Shown: positions 50,803 through 59,500 of the stretch, piece after piece
Layout: the number at the start of each line of letters is the position of its first letter
Position numbering within the stretch: the first letter of the stretch is position 1
Source: Verrucomicrobiia bacterium
Lineage (GTDB): Bacteria; Verrucomicrobiota; Verrucomicrobiia; Limisphaerales; JAEYXS01
NCBI GenBank assembly: GCA_036405135.1
Contig: DASWYF010000022.1
Location: 124,001 to 188,000 of the forward strand
Direction: 5' to 3'
Length of the DNA stretch: 64,000 bases
Notes under the pieces: model-generated
What the model was told of the DNA's origin: nothing
Databases searched by the model: none
Seen by the model: the letters and a program-made list of their open reading frames with translations, nothing else
Program-made: the position numbers and the translations under genes

Positions 50803-51061
50803 TTTGTTTTTAGCCACTGCTTGGAGAGGCAGCCTACGTTGCTTATGGACGATGCCTTTCCCCTCATCCCGGCCTTCTCCCCTAGGAGAAGGAGTTAGCA
50901 TTTACAGTGCAAGTGACAGGTTGATAGCTGTCCGGTTCGCGTCTCGGGATAGTCATAGACACGTAACGGAAACGTCACTGTGGAGGGGTTGTTCTGACAT
51001 CATTCATCGTCCATGTTGCGCGGCCTTGTTCGCAAATTTTGCGCACAAGACTTGTTGTAAC
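50803..51061. repeat. Spacer with a CCTTCTCC hairpin before the pseudopilin gene
   Basis: CCCCTCATCCCGG followed by CCTTCTCC-CCTA-GGAGAAGG (50873-50892), an 8-bp perfect stem, is the third copy of the element at 872 and 25720. The remaining 170 bases have no gene and should carry the promoter of the pseudopilin gene. No clear -35/-10 pair is visible. Confidence 0.6.
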
Positions 51062-52030
51062 ATGAAAATGAAATGTCGTATTGAAACCTCCCGTCGTAGT
51101 ACACCCGCTGGCTTTACCCTTGTGGAATTGCTGGTGGTCATCGCCATCATCGCCATCCTCGCAGGCATGCTTTTGCCTGCCTTGAGCAAGGCGAAACAAA
51201 AAGCCGCCCAAACCTCCTGCATGAACACCATGAAGGGGCTCGGCACAGCCATGCACATGTATCTGGGCGATGCCCAGAATGAGATCCCGTATGCCCGCTT
51301 CACGATGAACGGTAACAAGGAAGGCCTTTGTTGGGATGACTTGCTGCAGCCTTATCTGGGTGGCACCGCGTCGCTGGAACAACTCAGCGGAAACTACTAC
51401 ACCAAGACAAACAACCACGCCTTGAAATGGGCACAGTGCCCGGCGGACAAAGTATCGCCCACATCAGCCAATGCGGTGCGTCGCAGCTATTCGCTGCCGC
51501 AGCATGCGGGACCGCGGGCGTTTGCACCGGCGTTTGATACCCTTATCTGGCCGCCCAGCCAGATCAGCCGCAGCGGTGTGGGCCTGTGCCTGCAACAAGG
51601 CGCCATTGAAGGCACCACCACCGGACCTAACGGCATGGGCGGAGCCACCTGGAAGGCAGATGCGAACCCGAACAGCATCAACAACACCGCCACCGCCACC
51701 ACGGATGCGTGGAAGATCCGCGGTCAACGCGCCATCAGCGCAGCGCTGGTTACGGATACCGTGGCCACCTTTGCCATCGTGGAGCGCATCCATCCGGGCA
51801 ATTACGCCGGGCAATCGTTCTACGGCGAGGTCCCGAACTCCGATTACCAGTTCGACAGCGGCAACGTGGCCCTCGGTTTCCCGAACGGCTCCCATCACGG
51901 TGCCGATTCCTACAACTACCTCATGATGGATGCCCATGTAGAATTCCTTGGCCGGAACTTCACCCTGGGCCAGACCAATCTGCTCACCAGCAAGCAGACC
52001 GGCATGTGGTCCATCACGGCGAAAGACTAG
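51062..52030 (+). CDS. Type II secretion/type IV pilin-like prepilin (verrucomicrobial pseudopilin)
   Basis: A 322-residue protein. A basic leader ([17 protein letters not shown]) precedes the prepilin-peptidase site [29 protein letters not shown], with cleavage before Phe. The rest (about 50-322) is the variable globular domain typical of PVC-group pseudopilins, with C-terminal [17 protein letters not shown], a version of the H-x9-DG end motif. It is likely to be inserted in the membrane and processed by PilD-type peptidase, and to be part of a secretion or surface-display system. ATG 51062 is fixed by the leader length. Confidence 0.9.
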   Translation: MKMKCRIETSRRSTPAGFTLVELLVVIAIIAILAGMLLPALSKAKQKAAQTSCMNTMKGLGTAMHMYLGDAQNEIPYARFTMNGNKEGLCWDDLLQPYLGGTASLEQLSGNYYTKTNNHALKWAQCPADKVSPTSANAVRRSYSLPQHAGPRAFAPAFDTLIWPPSQISRSGVGLCLQQGAIEGTTTGPNGMGGATWKADANPNSINNTATATTDAWKIRGQRAISAALVTDTVATFAIVERIHPGNYAGQSFYGEVPNSDYQFDSGNVALGFPNGSHHGADSYNYLMMDAHVEFLGRNFTLGQTNLLTSKQTGMWSITAKD

Positions 52031-52237
52031 CAATAATTTGCCTCAACACTGGCAACGGGAGCCGACTCATACCCTGTCGGCTCCCATTTTCCATGTACAA
52101 TTCTTTCACAAATCGTGCTTCACCTCATTCTTAAAATTCAGGTAAACAAAATGGCATCCGGCAACGTCTAATCAAGCGTTAGCCCAGTCGTCATCTATCC
52201 AAAAGGGACAGAACATGAACGGGCGGACGGATGACGG

Positions 52238-53209
52238 ATGAAAAACAGTTTGAAGACATCGTTGCAGAAATCAGTGCTCCTGGCCGGGATTTTCGCCCTC
52301 GTCAGCACCTTTTTTTTAACCGAGGCATTCGCCTCAGGCGGAGGTGCCAAGCCCGCGGAAACCTTCAGCTGGGCCGCGTTCCTCGGGCCCTTTCACACCG
52401 TAGTGCTGCATCTGCCCATCGGCTTCATGACCATCGCCCTCGTCCTGGAAGCACTCCACTTCTTTCAACCCGCCGACCTCTTGCGGAAGGTCATCCGCCT
52501 TATCCTCGTCCTCACCGCCCTCACCGCGGCACTCGCTGCCGGGCTTGGCTGGATGCGCGGCCTGGGCGCGGATTACGATCCCGTCACCCTCGACCGCCAC
52601 CGCTGGGCTGGCGTCGCCTTTGCCGTCGTCACCGGCATCACTGCCGCCCTCAGCTTCGCCCTTGGAAAGGCCCGGGCCATCCGCGGCCTCTACTTCGCCT
52701 TCATCGGCCTGTGCATGGGCGTGATGACCATCACCGGCCACCTCGGCGGCAATCTCACTCACGGCAGCACCTACCTCACGGAGAACGCGCCGGAGTTCAT
52801 CAAGAAACTCGCCGGCGGCAAGAGCACGACGGCCATCGTGGAACCCCCGAAAGATGAGGCCACCAAGTATTATGTGGAACACATAAAACCCCTCTTTGAA
52901 GCCAAGTGCTTTTCCTGCCACGGCCCGGAGAAGCAGAAGGGCGATCTGCGGCTGGATGTGCGCGAAGCCGTCCTCAAAGGTGGCGATAGCGGAGAACCGG
53001 CGGTCAAGCTGGATGATCCCGCAGCCAGTTACCTGCTTCGCCTTGTGATGATGCCGCCGGACCACGATGATGTGATGCCGCCATCTGGCAAAGGCACCGT
53101 GAGCGAGGAAGAGATCATGAAGCTCATCCGCTGGATACGCGCCGGAGCCGTGTATCCGGAAGCCGTCCCCAGCGTGGCTACCAACGCCAGCGGAACTGCG
53201 GCGAGATAA
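52238..53209 (+). CDS. DUF2231 membrane domain fused to a PSCyt1-type cytochrome c
   Basis: A 323-residue protein. A signal/anchor (about 12-32) is followed by a DUF2231-type four-helix domain (about 48-170, FHTVVLHLPIGFMTIALVLEALHF, LGWMRGLGADYD, GITAALSFALG, GHLGGNLTHG). A periplasmic c-type cytochrome domain follows (about 200-310), with the heme site CFSCH (residues 224-228) in EAKCFSCHGPEKQKGDLRLD and the Met-bearing VMPPSGKG. The domain order is typical of planctomycete/verrucomicrobial putative electron-transfer proteins; here it lacks the PSD1 enzyme partner. It would carry electrons at the periplasmic face. Confidence 0.85.
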   Translation: MKNSLKTSLQKSVLLAGIFALVSTFFLTEAFASGGGAKPAETFSWAAFLGPFHTVVLHLPIGFMTIALVLEALHFFQPADLLRKVIRLILVLTALTAALAAGLGWMRGLGADYDPVTLDRHRWAGVAFAVVTGITAALSFALGKARAIRGLYFAFIGLCMGVMTITGHLGGNLTHGSTYLTENAPEFIKKLAGGKSTTAIVEPPKDEATKYYVEHIKPLFEAKCFSCHGPEKQKGDLRLDVREAVLKGGDSGEPAVKLDDPAASYLLRLVMMPPDHDDVMPPSGKGTVSEEEIMKLIRWIRAGAVYPEAVPSVATNASGTAAR

Positions 53210-53439
53210 GCTCTCTGCACTCGCTTGGCACGCCCAGGGGACCGGCGGCGATTTTAAGCTGAGCGAGCAATGGAGCCATCGGGCGGGAAGGGCTGGGAGC
53301 AACGTCCGAACTTCACTCCACCCTTCGACGCGAATTCCGCGAATTGGGGTAGGGTTTGGGCTGGACCAGAGGGAGGGGGTGGGGCATTAAACAGGGGCCA
53401 ACCCGAGGAACACGGAATCACAACGGGGGCAATCACCAG
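53210..53439. promoter_or_regulatory. Intergenic region before the restriction operon
   Basis: No gene is seen in these 230 bases. The frame is open for a while ahead of hsdM but is G-rich and unlike a protein. A promoter for the hsd operon must lie here. A weak candidate is TTGGGG (about 53345) with a poor -10, so it is only noted. Confidence 0.3.
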
Positions 53440-54894
53440 ATGTTTGAACAAGCTTTCAGGAATATTGACGACGCTCTCAGGAAAGAGGCGGGGTGTACCA
53501 CAGAGCTAGACTATACGGAGCAGACGTCGTGGTTGCTGTTTTTGAAGTACCTGGATGGGTTGGAGCAGGACAAGGCGGATGAGGCCAAGATGGAAGGGAA
53601 GAGATACCAATTCATCTTGGATAAGGATTATCGTTGGGAGAGTTGGGCGGCTCCGAAGGACAAGGATGGGAAGATTGACCATAACAAGGCGCTGAGCGGG
53701 GATGACTTGACGGAGTTTGTGAACAGGAAACTGTTCCCCTATCTGCAAGGGTTCAAGGCTAAGGCGACGGGGTCGAATACGCTGGAGTACAAGATCGGGG
53801 AAATCTTTGGGGAGATTAAGAATCGCATTCAGAGCGGATACAATCTGCGGGACATCATTGATCATATTGATGAACTGCGGTTCCGCTCGCAGACGGAGAA
53901 ACATGAGCTGAGCCATCTGTATGAGGCGAAGATCAAGAACATGGGGAATGCGGGGCGGAATGGCGGGGAGTATTACACGCCGCGTCCGCTCATCAGGGCG
54001 ATGATTCAGGTGGTGAAGCCGAAGATTGGGGAGACGATCTATGACGGGGCGGTGGGTTCGGCGGGGTTCTTGTGCGAGGCGCATGATTACCTATCGCAAG
54101 GGAAGCTGACGACGAAGGATTTACAGACGTTGCAGACGCGGACGTTTTACGGGAAGGAGAAGAAGTCACTCGCGTATGTGATCGCCATCATGAACATGAT
54201 TCTGCATGGGATTGAGGCACCGAATATCGTGCACACGAATACGCTGGCGGAGAATCTGGCGGATATTCAGGAGAAAGACCGGTATCATGTGGTGCTGGCG
54301 AATCCGCCGTTTGGCGGGAAGGAGCGGCCGGAGGTGCAGCAGAATTTCCCGATTCGCACGGGAGAGACGGCGTTTCTCTTCCTGCAACACTTTATCAAGA
54401 TACTGAAGGCGGGCGGGCGCGGAGCCATTGTCATCAAGAACACGTTTCTTTCCAATTCCGACAATGCCTCGGTGAGTTTGCGGAAGCTGCTGTTGGAGAG
54501 TTGCAACCTATATACAGTGTTGGATTGCCCGGGGGGGACGTTCCAAGGAGCCGGGGTGAAGACGGTGGTGCTGTTCTTTGAGAAGGGCGCGCCGACGCGA
54601 AAGGTGTGGTTCTACCAGCTAGACCCGGGCCGCAGCTTGGGTAAGACGAACCCGCTGAATGACGATGACTTGGCGGAGTTTGTGAAACTGCAGAAGACGT
54701 TTACCGATTCTCCCAAGAGCTGGAGCTTGAATGTAAAAGATATTGATGCGGAAACGTATGACCTTTCGGTGAAGAACCCGAACGGAGGCGAAGAAGTGAC
54801 GCATCGCAGCCCACAGGAGATTATGGAGGAGATTGCTGCCTTGGATATGGAAAGCGCGGAGGTGTTGGGAAAAATTAGGGGGCTGTTGAGATGA
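53440..54894 (+). CDS. hsdM: Type I restriction-modification system M subunit
   Basis: A 484-residue N6-adenine methyltransferase. The HsdM N-domain (MFEQAFRNIDDALRKEAGCTTELDYTEQTSWLLFLKYLDGLEQD) is followed by AGRNGGEYYTPRPLIRAM, the SAM motif DGAVGSAGFLCEA (usual DPACGSGGFL) and the catalytic LANPPFGGKERPE near residue 285. It methylates host DNA as part of M2S complexes and is needed with HsdR for restriction. The stop overlaps the hsdS start (ATGA). ATG 53440 is the conserved start; the frame is open further upstream without similarity. Confidence 0.95.
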   Translation: MFEQAFRNIDDALRKEAGCTTELDYTEQTSWLLFLKYLDGLEQDKADEAKMEGKRYQFILDKDYRWESWAAPKDKDGKIDHNKALSGDDLTEFVNRKLFPYLQGFKAKATGSNTLEYKIGEIFGEIKNRIQSGYNLRDIIDHIDELRFRSQTEKHELSHLYEAKIKNMGNAGRNGGEYYTPRPLIRAMIQVVKPKIGETIYDGAVGSAGFLCEAHDYLSQGKLTTKDLQTLQTRTFYGKEKKSLAYVIAIMNMILHGIEAPNIVHTNTLAENLADIQEKDRYHVVLANPPFGGKERPEVQQNFPIRTGETAFLFLQHFIKILKAGGRGAIVIKNTFLSNSDNASVSLRKLLLESCNLYTVLDCPGGTFQGAGVKTVVLFFEKGAPTRKVWFYQLDPGRSLGKTNPLNDDDLAEFVKLQKTFTDSPKSWSLNVKDIDAETYDLSVKNPNGGEEVTHRSPQEIMEEIAALDMESAEVLGKIRGLLR

Positions 54895-56057
54895 AGAAGG
54901 GGTGGCAACGGAAAAGATTGGATGAAGTATGCGAAATCAGCATGGGGCAAAGCCCTGATGGTGACAGCTACAACACGACTGGAGAAGGCGTGCCGCTCAT
55001 CAATGGCCCGGTAGAGTTCAGTGATGAATCTTTTGGCGAGACAATTCGTTCCAAGTTCACCACTGAGCCCACGAAATTCTGTAAGAGAGGTGATCTTATC
55101 CTGTGTGTTCGAGGTTCGACGACTGGGCGAATGAACATAGCTGGCTTTGATGCTTGTATTGGACGTGGTGTGGCTGCCATCCGAGCTAAGGAATATCAGC
55201 CATGGATCAATCACTTCATCAATTCCAAGCGGGATGAGATTCATGGGAAAGGTACAGGAGCTACTTTCCCTAACGTTTCAGGCGCAACGTTAGCTGGCTT
55301 TGAATTGATCATGCCTCCGATTGATGAGCAGCGGCGGATTGTGGGGGTGTTGGATGAAGCGTTTGCCGGGTTGGCGACGGCCAAAGCCAACACCGAAAAG
55401 AACCTCCAAAACGCCCGCGCCATCTTTGAAAGCCACCTCCAATCCGTCTTCACCCAGCGCGGCAAAGGTTGGGTTCAATCAAAACTGGACGACGTATGCG
55501 GATTTCAGAACGGATTTGCATTTAAGAGCAACACTTTTAAGCCATCAGGTGTCCCGATTCTGCGTATTTCTAATATTCAAGATGGCCGAGTTGATACTGA
55601 TAACAGGCTCGTTTTTTTTGACCCTAAAGACTACAAGGAGAATCTAGACAGATATCGGGTGGTTGAGAATGATCTGCTGATAGCGATGTCAGGTGCAACT
55701 ACAGGAAAACTTGGATTCAACACCCAGAGAACAGTCTCTTATTTGAATCAACGGGTTGGAAAGTTTGAGCCGGGAGAAAAACTCAACAAGCGTTTTCTTT
55801 ATCACTTTCTTTCCACAAAAGTTGAGGAGAATCTTCGTATTTCAGCAGGTGCAGCTCAGCCCAATTTAAGCACGGAACAAATCAAAGGATTTATGCTGCC
55901 GCTGCCAGCTATTGATGAACAAACACGCATCGTTGAAACGTTCGAAACTTTGCAGTCTAAAACCCAACGCCTCGAATCCATTTACCAGCAAAAGCTCGCC
56001 GCGTTGGAGGCCTTGAAAAAGTCGCTGCTGCATCAGGCTTTCGAAGGGAAGCTTTAA
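54891..56057 (+). CDS. hsdS: Type I restriction-modification system S (specificity) subunit
   Basis: A 388-residue HsdS with two target-recognition domains in tandem (about 1-190 and 195-388), each ending in the conserved region PPIDEQRRIVGVLDEAFAGL and PAIDEQTRIVETFETLQSKTQ, followed by a helix (the spacer coiled coils). TRD1 has CEISMGQSPDGDSYN and TRD2 has GFQNGFAFKSNTFKPSG. The two halves recognise a bipartite DNA site. The second TRD and the following gene are AT-richer than hsdM/hsdR, as is common for exchanged specificity cassettes. The start ATG overlaps hsdM by four bases. Confidence 0.93.
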   Translation: MKKGWQRKRLDEVCEISMGQSPDGDSYNTTGEGVPLINGPVEFSDESFGETIRSKFTTEPTKFCKRGDLILCVRGSTTGRMNIAGFDACIGRGVAAIRAKEYQPWINHFINSKRDEIHGKGTGATFPNVSGATLAGFELIMPPIDEQRRIVGVLDEAFAGLATAKANTEKNLQNARAIFESHLQSVFTQRGKGWVQSKLDDVCGFQNGFAFKSNTFKPSGVPILRISNIQDGRVDTDNRLVFFDPKDYKENLDRYRVVENDLLIAMSGATTGKLGFNTQRTVSYLNQRVGKFEPGEKLNKRFLYHFLSTKVEENLRISAGAAQPNLSTEQIKGFMLPLPAIDEQTRIVETFETLQSKTQRLESIYQQKLAALEALKKSLLHQAFEGKL

Positions 56058-56059
56058 GA

Positions 56060-56944
56060 TTGAAATTTTTCACCATGAATAAATCAACACCATTTTCACT
56101 GCGTATTTTTATTGTCGATGGTGATCCTGACGGGCTCCGTTTGGTGGACCGTAGCAATTGGATCGGCAAAGCAGTGATGTTTCCGCGCGCTCTTTATGCG
56201 AAAGTTCGTGATCGAGACGAGTTCCAGCAAACTGGAGTTTACCTGCTGATAGGACCGCGAGACAATGGTGATGGTGAAATGATATATATTGGTGAAGGTG
56301 ATCCAGTGCGCCCGCGATTTGAGCAGCACTATGCCAAGAAGGATTTTTGGACGCGCGGGGTGTTCTTTGTGGCAGGACCTGGGCAGCTAAACAAAGCGCA
56401 CGTTCAGTATTTAGAAGCGCGTTTAATTAAACGGGCTTTAGGAGCCAAGCGCACCCCTTTGGAGAATGGAAACCACCCTGCAGAACCGACTTTATCTGAG
56501 GCTGATCGAGCTGATATGGATGTGTTTTTGGATAATATCCTTGGAATGTTGCCAGTGCTTGGAATTGTAGCTTTTGAGCAGAGCCAGCAATCTTCGAGTG
56601 CAGATGTTATACTCTTGACTTGTAGTAAAAAGGGCATTTCTGCGTCTGGTTACGAAACGCCACAAGGTTTTGTAGTTAAAATTGGTTCTAAAGCTTCAAT
56701 CGACGATTCGCCATCTTTAATGGAGAACTTTAGCTACGTCTGCGATTTACGTGTTGAATTGGTTAAGAATGGTGTTTTAGCTCGAGAAGGGAATTCATTG
56801 GTTTTCTCGCAAAACTACACATTTAATTCTCCTTCATTGGCGTCATCAATCGTGTTAGGACGTCCTTCGAATGGTCGCATTGAATGGAAAGACGTAAATG
56901 GTAGAACACTTCGGCAAATACAGGAGGCTCAAGCAAGTGCCTAA
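56060..56944 (+). CDS. GIY-YIG nuclease-like protein with C-terminal DUF4357
   Basis: A 294-residue protein between hsdS and hsdR. A GIY-YIG-type core lies at about 55-130: TGVYLLIGPRDNGDGEMIYIGEGDPVRPRFEQH, then YLEARLIKRA. The C-terminus (about 245-290, FNSPSLASSIVLGRPSNGRIEWKD) resembles DUF4357, a DNA- or nuclease-linked domain. The DNA is clearly AT-richer than hsdM and hsdR. Start TTG 56060 has GAAGGGAAG eight bases ahead; ATG 56075 is the alternative. GIY-YIG/DUF4357 proteins are often seen inside restriction loci, but their role there is not known; an accessory nuclease is an inference. Confidence 0.78.
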   Translation: MKFFTMNKSTPFSLRIFIVDGDPDGLRLVDRSNWIGKAVMFPRALYAKVRDRDEFQQTGVYLLIGPRDNGDGEMIYIGEGDPVRPRFEQHYAKKDFWTRGVFFVAGPGQLNKAHVQYLEARLIKRALGAKRTPLENGNHPAEPTLSEADRADMDVFLDNILGMLPVLGIVAFEQSQQSSSADVILLTCSKKGISASGYETPQGFVVKIGSKASIDDSPSLMENFSYVCDLRVELVKNGVLAREGNSLVFSQNYTFNSPSLASSIVLGRPSNGRIEWKDVNGRTLRQIQEAQASA

Positions 56945-56958
56945 AATTCATTAAGGTT

Positions 56959-59352
56959 ATGAACGAAGCCGAGACACGCGCCGAGTATATTGATCCCGCC
57001 TTGAAAGCGGCGGGTTGGGGCGTGGTGGAGGGCAGTCGTATCCGGCGCGAACACAAGATTGCGCCGGGGCGTATCGAAGGTCATGGGAAGAAGGGGAAGG
57101 AGATCATTGCGGATTATGTGCTGGAGTATCGGAATACGAAACTGGCGGTGATCGAGGCCAAGGCGTGGGATGAGGAACTGACGGAGGGTGTGGGGCAGGC
57201 GAAGGATTATGCGGGCAAGCTGGCGATCCGCTATACCTACGCGACGAACGGGCAGGGCATCTACGGCATAGATATGGAAACAGGAAGGGAAGGCATGGTA
57301 GCCGCCTATCCCACTCCCGATGAACTGTGGGCGATGACGTATGCCAAGGAGAATGCCTGGCGGGATCGCTTCAACGAGGTGCCGTATCCGAACAAGAGCG
57401 GAAGCTGGGACATCCGGTTCTACCAAGAGATCGCGGTCAAACGGGTGCTGGAGCGGATAGCAGATGGGCGGGATCGTATTCTGCTGACCTTGGCCACGGG
57501 CACCGGCAAAACCTCGATCGCATTTCAGATCGCGTGGAAACTTTTTCAAGCGCGTTGGAATCTGGGCGATGAGCCGTCGCGTCGGCCACGCATTCTTTTC
57601 CTCGCAGACCGGAATACGCTGGCGACCCAAGCCTATAATGATTTCACATCCTTTGCGGCTTTCGCGGATGATGCTCTGACACGGGTTAAGCCGGAGGAGA
57701 TTCGGAAGAAGGGCAGTGTGCCGAAGAATGCGAGTGTGTTCTTTACGATTTTCCAGACGTTCATGAGTGGACCGCCGAAGGATGGGCAGCCATCGCCTTA
57801 CTTTGGGGAGTATCCACCGGACTTTTTCGATTTCATCATCATTGATGAGTGTCATCGCGGTGGGGCTAATGACGAGAGCAGTTGGCGGGACATTCTCGAA
57901 TATTTTTCACCCGCAGTGCAGCTCGGTCTGACAGCGACGCCGAAGCGGAAGGATAACGTGGATACCTACGCCTACTTCGGCGAACCGGTGTTCATCTACT
58001 CGCTGAAGGAAGGTATCAATGACGGGTTCCTGACGCCTTTCCGCGTGCGGCAAATCCAAACTACGCTGGATTACTACGTCTATACTTCCGATGACACGGT
58101 GGTGGAGGGGGAGATCGAGGGCGGGAAGATTTATGAAGAGGCGGATTTCAACAAGAGCATCGAAATCCGTGAGCGCGAGAAGAAGCGGGTGGAAATCTTC
58201 ATGGGCGAGATCAACCAGAAGGAGAAGACGCTGGTATTCTGCGCGAATCAGGCGCACGCATTGCTCATCCGTGATCTGATCAACCAAGTGAAGATGAGCA
58301 AAGATCCGCTCTACTGCGTGCGGGTGACGGCGAATGATGGGGCGCTGGGTGACCAGTATTTGCGCGATTTTCAGGATAACGAGAAGACCATTCCGACTAT
58401 CCTCACGACATCGCAGAAGCTTTCTACGGGGGTGGATGCGCGGAATGTGCGGAACATCGTGTTACTGCGACCGGTCAACTCGATGATCGAGTTCAAACAG
58501 ATCATCGGGCGAGGCACGCGGCTGTATGACGGGAAGGAGTATTTCACGATCTATGATTTCGTGAAGGCGCATCAGCACTTCATGGACCCGGAATGGGATG
58601 GTGAGCCGGTGGACCCAGAGGTATGTGATGTGTGCGGCAAGTATCCGTGTGCCTGTGCGAAGCCGGAGAAGAAGCCGTGTCCCGAGTGCGGGCAGCAACC
58701 ATGCGAGTGTCCGGCAGAAGCGTGTGAGGTGTGTGGGGCAACGCCATGCGTGTGCCAGAAGAAGAAGCCCAAAGTGAAGGTGAAGCTGGCGGATGGCAAG
58801 GAGCGGAGCATCCAGCACATGATGATGACGAGCTTTTGGCATCCAGATGGAACGCCGATGTCTTCCCAGCAGTTCATGGAAATGCTGTTCGGCAAGTTGC
58901 CGGACTTTTTCAAGAACGAGGATGAATTGCGCGAGCTGTGGAGTGCGCCGGATACGCGGGCGAAGTTATTGCAAGGGCTGGCGGAGAAAGGGTTCACACA
59001 TGATGCGCTGGGGGAGATGCAAAAACTGATCGATGCGGAGAAGAGTGATCTCTTCGATGTGCTGCTGCATGTGGCCTACGCGCGGGCACCGATCACACGT
59101 GAGGAGAGAGCGGCGCGAGCGAAGGTATCCATCAGCTCGCACTTCGGTACGAAGCAACGGGTGTTCTTGGATTTTGTGTTGTCGCATTATGTGAGCATCG
59201 GCGTGGAGGAGTTGGATCAGGAGAAGCTGACGCCGTTGTTGAAGCTGAAGTATAGCGCGATATCGGATGCGATTGCGGAGCTCGGGAAACCAGAGGAGAT
59301 CGGGAGAGCGTTCGCGGGGTTTCAGAGGTATCTTTACGAGAGGGCGGCGTAG
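56959..59352 (+). CDS. hsdR: Type I restriction enzyme R subunit with a cysteine-rich insert
   Basis: A 797-residue HsdR of the EcoEI-like group. The nuclease domain (about 8-140) has the PD-(D/E)xK core with Asp52 and Glu66-x-Lys68 (IEAKAW). The motor has Walker A ATGTGKTS (about 179-186), DECH (296-299), GLTATPKR and GRGTRLY motif VI. Between motor and C-terminal domain is an insert (about 556-600) made of repeated C-x2-C-G-x3-P-C-x-C units, then KADGKERSIQ-type segment and the EcoEI_R C-terminal part. It cuts unmodified DNA after ATP-driven translocation. It ends the operon. Confidence 0.93.
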   Translation: MNEAETRAEYIDPALKAAGWGVVEGSRIRREHKIAPGRIEGHGKKGKEIIADYVLEYRNTKLAVIEAKAWDEELTEGVGQAKDYAGKLAIRYTYATNGQGIYGIDMETGREGMVAAYPTPDELWAMTYAKENAWRDRFNEVPYPNKSGSWDIRFYQEIAVKRVLERIADGRDRILLTLATGTGKTSIAFQIAWKLFQARWNLGDEPSRRPRILFLADRNTLATQAYNDFTSFAAFADDALTRVKPEEIRKKGSVPKNASVFFTIFQTFMSGPPKDGQPSPYFGEYPPDFFDFIIIDECHRGGANDESSWRDILEYFSPAVQLGLTATPKRKDNVDTYAYFGEPVFIYSLKEGINDGFLTPFRVRQIQTTLDYYVYTSDDTVVEGEIEGGKIYEEADFNKSIEIREREKKRVEIFMGEINQKEKTLVFCANQAHALLIRDLINQVKMSKDPLYCVRVTANDGALGDQYLRDFQDNEKTIPTILTTSQKLSTGVDARNVRNIVLLRPVNSMIEFKQIIGRGTRLYDGKEYFTIYDFVKAHQHFMDPEWDGEPVDPEVCDVCGKYPCACAKPEKKPCPECGQQPCECPAEACEVCGATPCVCQKKKPKVKVKLADGKERSIQHMMMTSFWHPDGTPMSSQQFMEMLFGKLPDFFKNEDELRELWSAPDTRAKLLQGLAEKGFTHDALGEMQKLIDAEKSDLFDVLLHVAYARAPITREERAARAKVSISSHFGTKQRVFLDFVLSHYVSIGVEELDQEKLTPLLKLKYSAISDAIAELGKPEEIGRAFAGFQRYLYERAA

Positions 59353-59354
59353 GG

Positions 59355-59396
59355 GCCGGTTGCACCGGCGGGCCAAACCGGTTGCACCGGTGGGCC
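59355..59396. repeat. Tandem pair of the CCGGT-TGC-ACCGG hairpin repeat (copies 4 and 5)
   Basis: GCCGGTTGCACCGGCGGGCC (59355-59374) and ACCGGTTGCACCGGTGGGCC (59377-59396) are separated by two bases and lie right after hsdR. The suffix is CGGGCC or TGGGCC. Confidence 0.8.
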
Positions 59397-59460
59397 TATA
59401 TGGGGGAGACGACGCGTCAAGCCGCGTTGGGCGGAAAGCGGAGTCAAGCCTCCGCACTCC
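59397..59460. repeat. Repeat stretch with GCGGAG-TCAAGC-CTCCGC and GACGCGTCAAGCCGCG hairpins
   Basis: Two further small stems share a TCAAGC loop: CGCG-TCAAGC-CGCG (about 59412-59425) and GCGGAG-TCAAGC-CTCCGC (about 59440-59457). Both loops being TCAAGC marks them as one family, followed by ACTCCA. Confidence 0.5.
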
Positions 59461-59473
59461 AAAGGGGGAGACT

Positions 59474-59500
59474 GGACAGGCGATGGCGCCTGTCCCACTA
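59474..59500. repeat. Hairpin repeat GGACAGGCG-ATGG-CGCCTGTCC followed by CACTAC
   Basis: Second copy of the 9-bp-stem element at 2387-2413; the stem and flanks are the same and only the first loop base differs (A for G). Confidence 0.75.
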
